A stretch of DNA of 9,977 nt from an uncultured Actinomycetes bacterium (GTDB lineage: Bacteria; Actinomycetota; Coriobacteriia; Coriobacteriales; RUG844). The notes beneath the pieces are model-generated. The model did no database searches, was not told where the DNA came from, and saw only the letters and a program-made list of their open reading frames with translations. The position numbers and the translations under genes were made by a program. Shown here piece after piece: positions 7,082 to 9,977 of this stretch. Location of the stretch: NCBI GenBank assembly GCA_900313875.1, contig OMSY01000124.1:1-9977 (forward strand), given 5' to 3'. Each line of letters opens with the position of its first letter. Position 1 is the first letter of the stretch.

Positions 7082-7111
7082 CCGACAGGGTGCAGGCGCT
7101 TGGGTTATGCT
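7082..7111 (+). promoter_or_regulatory. Candidate argS promoter
   Basis: CCGACA at 7082-7087 (four of six -35 consensus bases) and TATGCT at 7106-7111, with an 18-nt spacer, lie between the rlmH stop and the argS start. The predicted transcription start near 7118 leaves a leader of about 30 nt before GTG 7149. No T-box or attenuator is visible in this short leader. The match is moderate, and read-through from htrA-rlmH is also possible because no terminator is seen. Confidence 0.4.
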
Positions 7112-7148
7112 GCGTGTACCGGCAACCCCTCACGTGAAAGGCATTCCC

Positions 7149-8855
7149 GTGCGCGAACTCATGGAACGTGTCGTATCATCCGCCCTCCAGGCGGCAGTGG
7201 ATGCGGGGGAGCTTCCCCTCGACTCCCTACCGGACCCTGCTGTCGAGCGACCGCGTGAGGCGGCGCATGGGGACTGGGCGACCACCGTTGCGCTCCGTCT
7301 TGCCAAGCAGGCGAGGATGAACCCGCGCCAGATTGCCGAGATCGTCGCCGCGCACATCGAGGAGAACGAGGATATCGAGTCCGTCGAGGTCGCGGGCCCG
7401 GGCTTCATCAACCTGCGCCTTGCCCCCTCCTGTCTCCAGCGCGTGCTGGAGGAGGTGCGCTCCCAGGGTGGTGACTACGGCAAATGCGATCTCGGCGCAG
7501 GGCAGAGGATACAGGTCGAGTTCGTCTCTGCCAATCCCACCGGACCCATGCATGTGGGGCACGGGCGCTGGGCTGCGCTCGGCGATTCGCTCGCCAACGT
7601 GCTCGCACATGCTGGGTACGAGGTCGAGCGCGAGTTCTACATCAACGACGCCGGCAACCAGATGGACCTGTTCGCCGAGTCGGTGTCCCTGCGTTACCTC
7701 GAGCTCTGTGGGCAGACCATCGAGTTTCCCGCGAACGCCTACGGTGGTGCCTACATCATCGACATCGCCCGCGAGATCTTCGAGGACGTGGGCGGTACGT
7801 GGGCGGAACGCACGGAGGCCGAGCGGGAGGCTTATTTCAAGGAGCGTGCCTACACCCAGGTGCTCGCGCATATGAAGGAGGTGCTCGAGCAGGCCGGTGT
7901 GACGTTCGATACGTGGTTCTCGGAACGTTCGCTGTACGAGAAGGATGCCGAGGGCCGGAATGCCATCGAGAGGGCCATAGGCCTCCTGCGTGAGGGCGGG
8001 TACATCTACGAGAAGGAGGGTGCGACCTGGTTCAAGAGCACCGACTTCGGGGATGACAAGGACCGTGTGCTCGTGAAGGCGGATGGCGGCTATACCTATT
8101 TCGCTCCGGACATCGCCTATCATTTCGACAAGTTCACGCGCGTCGACCGTGTGATCGACATCTGGGGTGCCGACCATCATGGATACGTCACGCGCATGCA
8201 GGCTGCCTGCACGGCGCTCGGCAACGGCGGGAAGCTCGATGTCATCATCGGTCAGCTGGTCAACCTGCTGCGTGATGGCAAGCCGGTGCGCCTGTCCAAG
8301 CGGACCGGGACCATGATCACCTTCGAGGAGCTGCTCACCGAGGTCGGTCGGGATGCGACGCGCTACCTCATGATCTCGCGCTCCACCGACCAGGCCCTCG
8401 ATTTCGACATTGAGGTCGCGAAGAAGGAGGATTCCACCAACCCAGTCTTCTATGTGCAGTATGCGCATGCGCGGATCTGCTCGATCCTGCGCAAGGCGGG
8501 CGAGGTGCCCGATGAGGAGGCGGCGACCTGCGATATGGACGCGCTTGCGTCGACCCTCATCCCCGACAGGGCCGACCTGTCGGTTCTCATCGCCCCCGAG
8601 GAACTGGCGCTCATGCGAAAGCTTTCCGAGTTCGGGGAGGTCGTCGCAGGGGCCGCACGGGACTATGCGCCCTTCCGTCTCACGCATTACGCTGCGGACC
8701 TCGCGGGGGCCTTCCATCAGTTCTACACCCGTTGTCATGTGCTTACCGATGACCGGGTCCTCACCGATGCGCGGCTCTGTGCACTGGATGCAAGCCGTAT
8801 CGTGCTGCGTCTCGTGCTTGCGTTGCTCGGCGTGAGTGCCCCAGTCAAGATGTAG
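7149..8855 (+). CDS. argS: Arginyl-tRNA synthetase
   Basis: Class I aminoacyl-tRNA synthetase that charges tRNA-Arg with arginine in an ATP-dependent reaction needing bound tRNA. With GTG at 7149 the protein has 568 residues, close to E. coli ArgS (577). Domain order: N-terminal tRNA-recognition domain (about 1-95, with GDWATTVALRLAK and GPGFINLRL); catalytic Rossmann core starting at FVSANPTGPMHVGHGR, in which HVGH (135-138) is the HIGH motif; INDAGNQMDLF (165-175); GADHHGYVTRM (340-350); the KMSK-equivalent loop RLSKRTG (381-387), degenerate as is normal in ArgRS; then the helical DALR anticodon-binding domain (about 432-568, NPVFYVQYAHARICSILRK onward). GTG 7149 has GAAAGG eight bases upstream. 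The in-frame ATG at 7107 lies inside the candidate -10 and is unlikely; ATG 7161 is a weaker alternative. It ends PVKM, a typical ArgS terminus. Confidence 0.96.
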   Translation: MRELMERVVSSALQAAVDAGELPLDSLPDPAVERPREAAHGDWATTVALRLAKQARMNPRQIAEIVAAHIEENEDIESVEVAGPGFINLRLAPSCLQRVLEEVRSQGGDYGKCDLGAGQRIQVEFVSANPTGPMHVGHGRWAALGDSLANVLAHAGYEVEREFYINDAGNQMDLFAESVSLRYLELCGQTIEFPANAYGGAYIIDIAREIFEDVGGTWAERTEAEREAYFKERAYTQVLAHMKEVLEQAGVTFDTWFSERSLYEKDAEGRNAIERAIGLLREGGYIYEKEGATWFKSTDFGDDKDRVLVKADGGYTYFAPDIAYHFDKFTRVDRVIDIWGADHHGYVTRMQAACTALGNGGKLDVIIGQLVNLLRDGKPVRLSKRTGTMITFEELLTEVGRDATRYLMISRSTDQALDFDIEVAKKEDSTNPVFYVQYAHARICSILRKAGEVPDEEAATCDMDALASTLIPDRADLSVLIAPEELALMRKLSEFGEVVAGAARDYAPFRLTHYAADLAGAFHQFYTRCHVLTDDRVLTDARLCALDASRIVLRLVLALLGVSAPVKM

Positions 8856-8903
8856 GTATTGTAGGTATGCTGCGACAGGGGGCGACGTCCAAGCCGTTTC
8901 ACA

Positions 8904-8937
8904 GCGGTTGTGGGGTATACTGAATCCCCACAACCGC
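8904..8937. promoter_or_regulatory. Perfect 12-bp dyad with TATACT in its loop, between argS and hom
   Basis: GCGGTTGTGGGG (8904-8915) and CCCCACAACCGC (8926-8937) are perfect inverted copies flanking a 10-nt loop TATACTGAAT. The stem resembles a rho-independent terminator for argS, but AATCATCC, not a T-run, follows. The loop hexamer TATACT (8916-8921) is a near-consensus -10, though no good -35 is seen upstream. The element may be a terminator, an operator overlapping the hom promoter, or a structured 5' leader if transcription begins further upstream, for example from TATGCT at 8866-8871. The rest of the 8856-8988 spacer holds nothing recognisable except the hom ribosome site. Confidence 0.6.
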
Positions 8938-8988
8938 AATCATCCGCCTCGGGTGTTCCCGGGTCCGGATCCCGACGATAGGAGGACC

Positions 8989-9977
8989 ATGCGCAAGATC
9001 AGGCTCGCACTTTTCGGACTCGGTACCGTCGGCGGTGGTGTCGTCGACATCCTGAAGAGGCATTCCGATGATTTCAAGCGTCACCAAGGGGTCGACCTCG
9101 AGCTCGTGGCGTGCACGGCCAGGGGCCCTGAGGAGGCCGAGCGGCTCGGTATCGTCGACCTGTACCGGTCTCCAGAGGAGATCTATGCAGATCCCGACAT
9201 CGATATCGTCATCGAGCTCATCGGTGGTACGGGCTTCGCCCTCAGCGTGATCCGCGACGCCCTGGCCGCTGGCAAGCATGTCGTCACGGCCAACAAGGCG
9301 ATCATGGCCCGTTACGGCAAGGAGCTCTTCGACCTTGCCGAGAGCAAGAACCTCTACCTCGGTTTCGAGGCCTCCGTGGGTGCCGGTATCCCCATCATCT
9401 CCTCGCTCAAGCATTCGCTTACCCCGAACGAGATCTCGTCGGTGCTCGGCATCGTCAACGGCACGACCAACTTCATGCTCTCCCGCATGGATGAGGATGG
9501 GCTGGACTACGATGTGGTGCTCAAGGAGGCACAGGAGCGCGGCTTCGCGGAGGCCGACCCGACCGCTGACGTCGAGGGGCATGATGCTGCTGCGAAGATC
9601 GCGATCCTCGCCTCCATCGCCTTCAACTCCCGCGTGACGATCGACCAGGTCCCGACCGAGGGTATCAGCAAGCTTGCTCCCGCCGACCTCGAGCAGGCAC
9701 GTCAGATGGGCTATGCCATCAAGCTGCTTGCGATCGCACGGCGTCTCGAGGGCGGCGTGGATATCCGCGTCCATCCCACGATGATCCCGCTCACGCATCC
9801 CCTCGCTGGGGTCAACGGAGTCTACAACGCCATCTACGTCACGGGCGATGCGGTGGGCGACACGATGCTCTTCGGCGAGGGCGCAGGTGCCGGTTCTGCG
9901 GCCAGCGGCGTCATGGCCGATGTCATCGAGATCGCGCGGTTCGTTGCCGCGGGCCTCGAGCCGGTCGTCGGCTGCAC
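8989..9977 (+). CDS. hom: Homoserine dehydrogenase, 3'-truncated by the window edge
   Basis: Reduces aspartate-semialdehyde to homoserine with NAD(P)H, the branch point to threonine, methionine and isoleucine. 329 residues are visible of a usual 400-440. N-terminal Rossmann fold with GLGTVGGG (10-17); HVVTANKA (97-104) with the conserved Lys (K103); catalytic-domain core GIVNGTTNFML (154-164); and FAEADPTADVEGHDAAAKIAIL, where E188, D199 and K203 align with yeast Hom6 E208, D219 and K223. A regulatory ACT domain is usual at the C terminus and would lie beyond the window. ATG 8989 directly opens the Rossmann strand (MRKIRLALFGLG). AGGAGG sits only three bases before it, a short spacing, but no better start is seen. 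It is 133 nt after argS, separated by a perfect dyad, so it is probably a separate transcription unit, perhaps leading into thrB or thrC downstream. The frame is open to the last base. Confidence 0.96.
   Translation, partial: MRKIRLALFGLGTVGGGVVDILKRHSDDFKRHQGVDLELVACTARGPEEAERLGIVDLYRSPEEIYADPDIDIVIELIGGTGFALSVIRDALAAGKHVVTANKAIMARYGKELFDLAESKNLYLGFEASVGAGIPIISSLKHSLTPNEISSVLGIVNGTTNFMLSRMDEDGLDYDVVLKEAQERGFAEADPTADVEGHDAAAKIAILASIAFNSRVTIDQVPTEGISKLAPADLEQARQMGYAIKLLAIARRLEGGVDIRVHPTMIPLTHPLAGVNGVYNAIYVTGDAVGDTMLFGEGAGAGSAASGVMADVIEIARFVAAGLEPVVGC

Noticed and set aside
7107..7148. ATG 7107 as the argS start
   Set aside because: It lies inside the candidate -10 TATGCT and lacks an SD. GTG 7149 has GAAAGG at good spacing and gives the normal ArgS N terminus.
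7227..8939. Long minus-strand open frame antisense to argS
   Set aside because: High-GC antisense shadow; the + strand frame carries the complete ArgRS motifs.
8899..9798. Minus-strand open frame antisense to hom
   Set aside because: Antisense shadow rich in Asp/His/Gly. The + strand is homoserine dehydrogenase, open to the window edge.

Overview
The window reads as ordinary chromosomal housekeeping DNA from a GC-rich, Gram-positive-type bacterium. High GC, GTG/ATG starts with GGAGG-type ribosome sites, a membrane-anchored HtrA translationally coupled to RlmH, and a riboswitch-controlled thiD-thiE-Nudix cluster together suggest an actinobacterium of the Coriobacteriia (Collinsella/Olsenella/Atopobium-like). 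That placement is an inference from gene content and protein style, not from a marker gene. I see no phage, plasmid, insertion sequence, CRISPR or defence genes.

Layout, left to right. (1) The 3' two-thirds of ligA (NAD-dependent DNA ligase, + strand), cut by the left edge. (2) A stand-alone ThiD-family kinase (+ strand) with its own candidate promoter. (3) A very strong 27-bp inverted repeat between convergent genes. (4) A minus-strand thiamine operon, transcribed thiD, thiE, Nudix hydrolase, with a complete control region: a sigma-70-like promoter (TTGACG, 17 nt, GATAAT), a TPP riboswitch starting almost at +1, an intrinsic terminator hairpin, and a 10-bp anti-Shine-Dalgarno stem over the thiD ribosome site. 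(5) A divergent intergenic region of about 250 bp. (6) htrA and rlmH (+ strand) overlapping by ATGA. (7) argS (+ strand). (8) hom, homoserine dehydrogenase (+ strand), cut by the right edge and preceded by a perfect 12-bp dyad with a TATACT hexamer in its loop.

Functionally, ThiD phosphorylates hydroxymethylpyrimidine (HMP) to HMP-PP, and ThiE joins HMP-PP to the thiazole phosphate to give thiamine phosphate. The Nudix enzyme in the same transcript probably acts on a pyrophosphate in or near this pathway. TPP is expected to shut the operon through the riboswitch. No thiazole kinase (thiM), thiC, thiG or thiL lies in the window, so the rest of the pathway must be elsewhere or be replaced by salvage.

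No wholly new system is evident. The most interesting points are regulatory: the apparent two-layer (terminator plus SD-sequestering) TPP riboswitch platform, the Nudix gene in a TPP operon, two ThiD paralogues with different residues at one substrate-pocket position, and the large dyads at 2489-2567 and 8904-8937.
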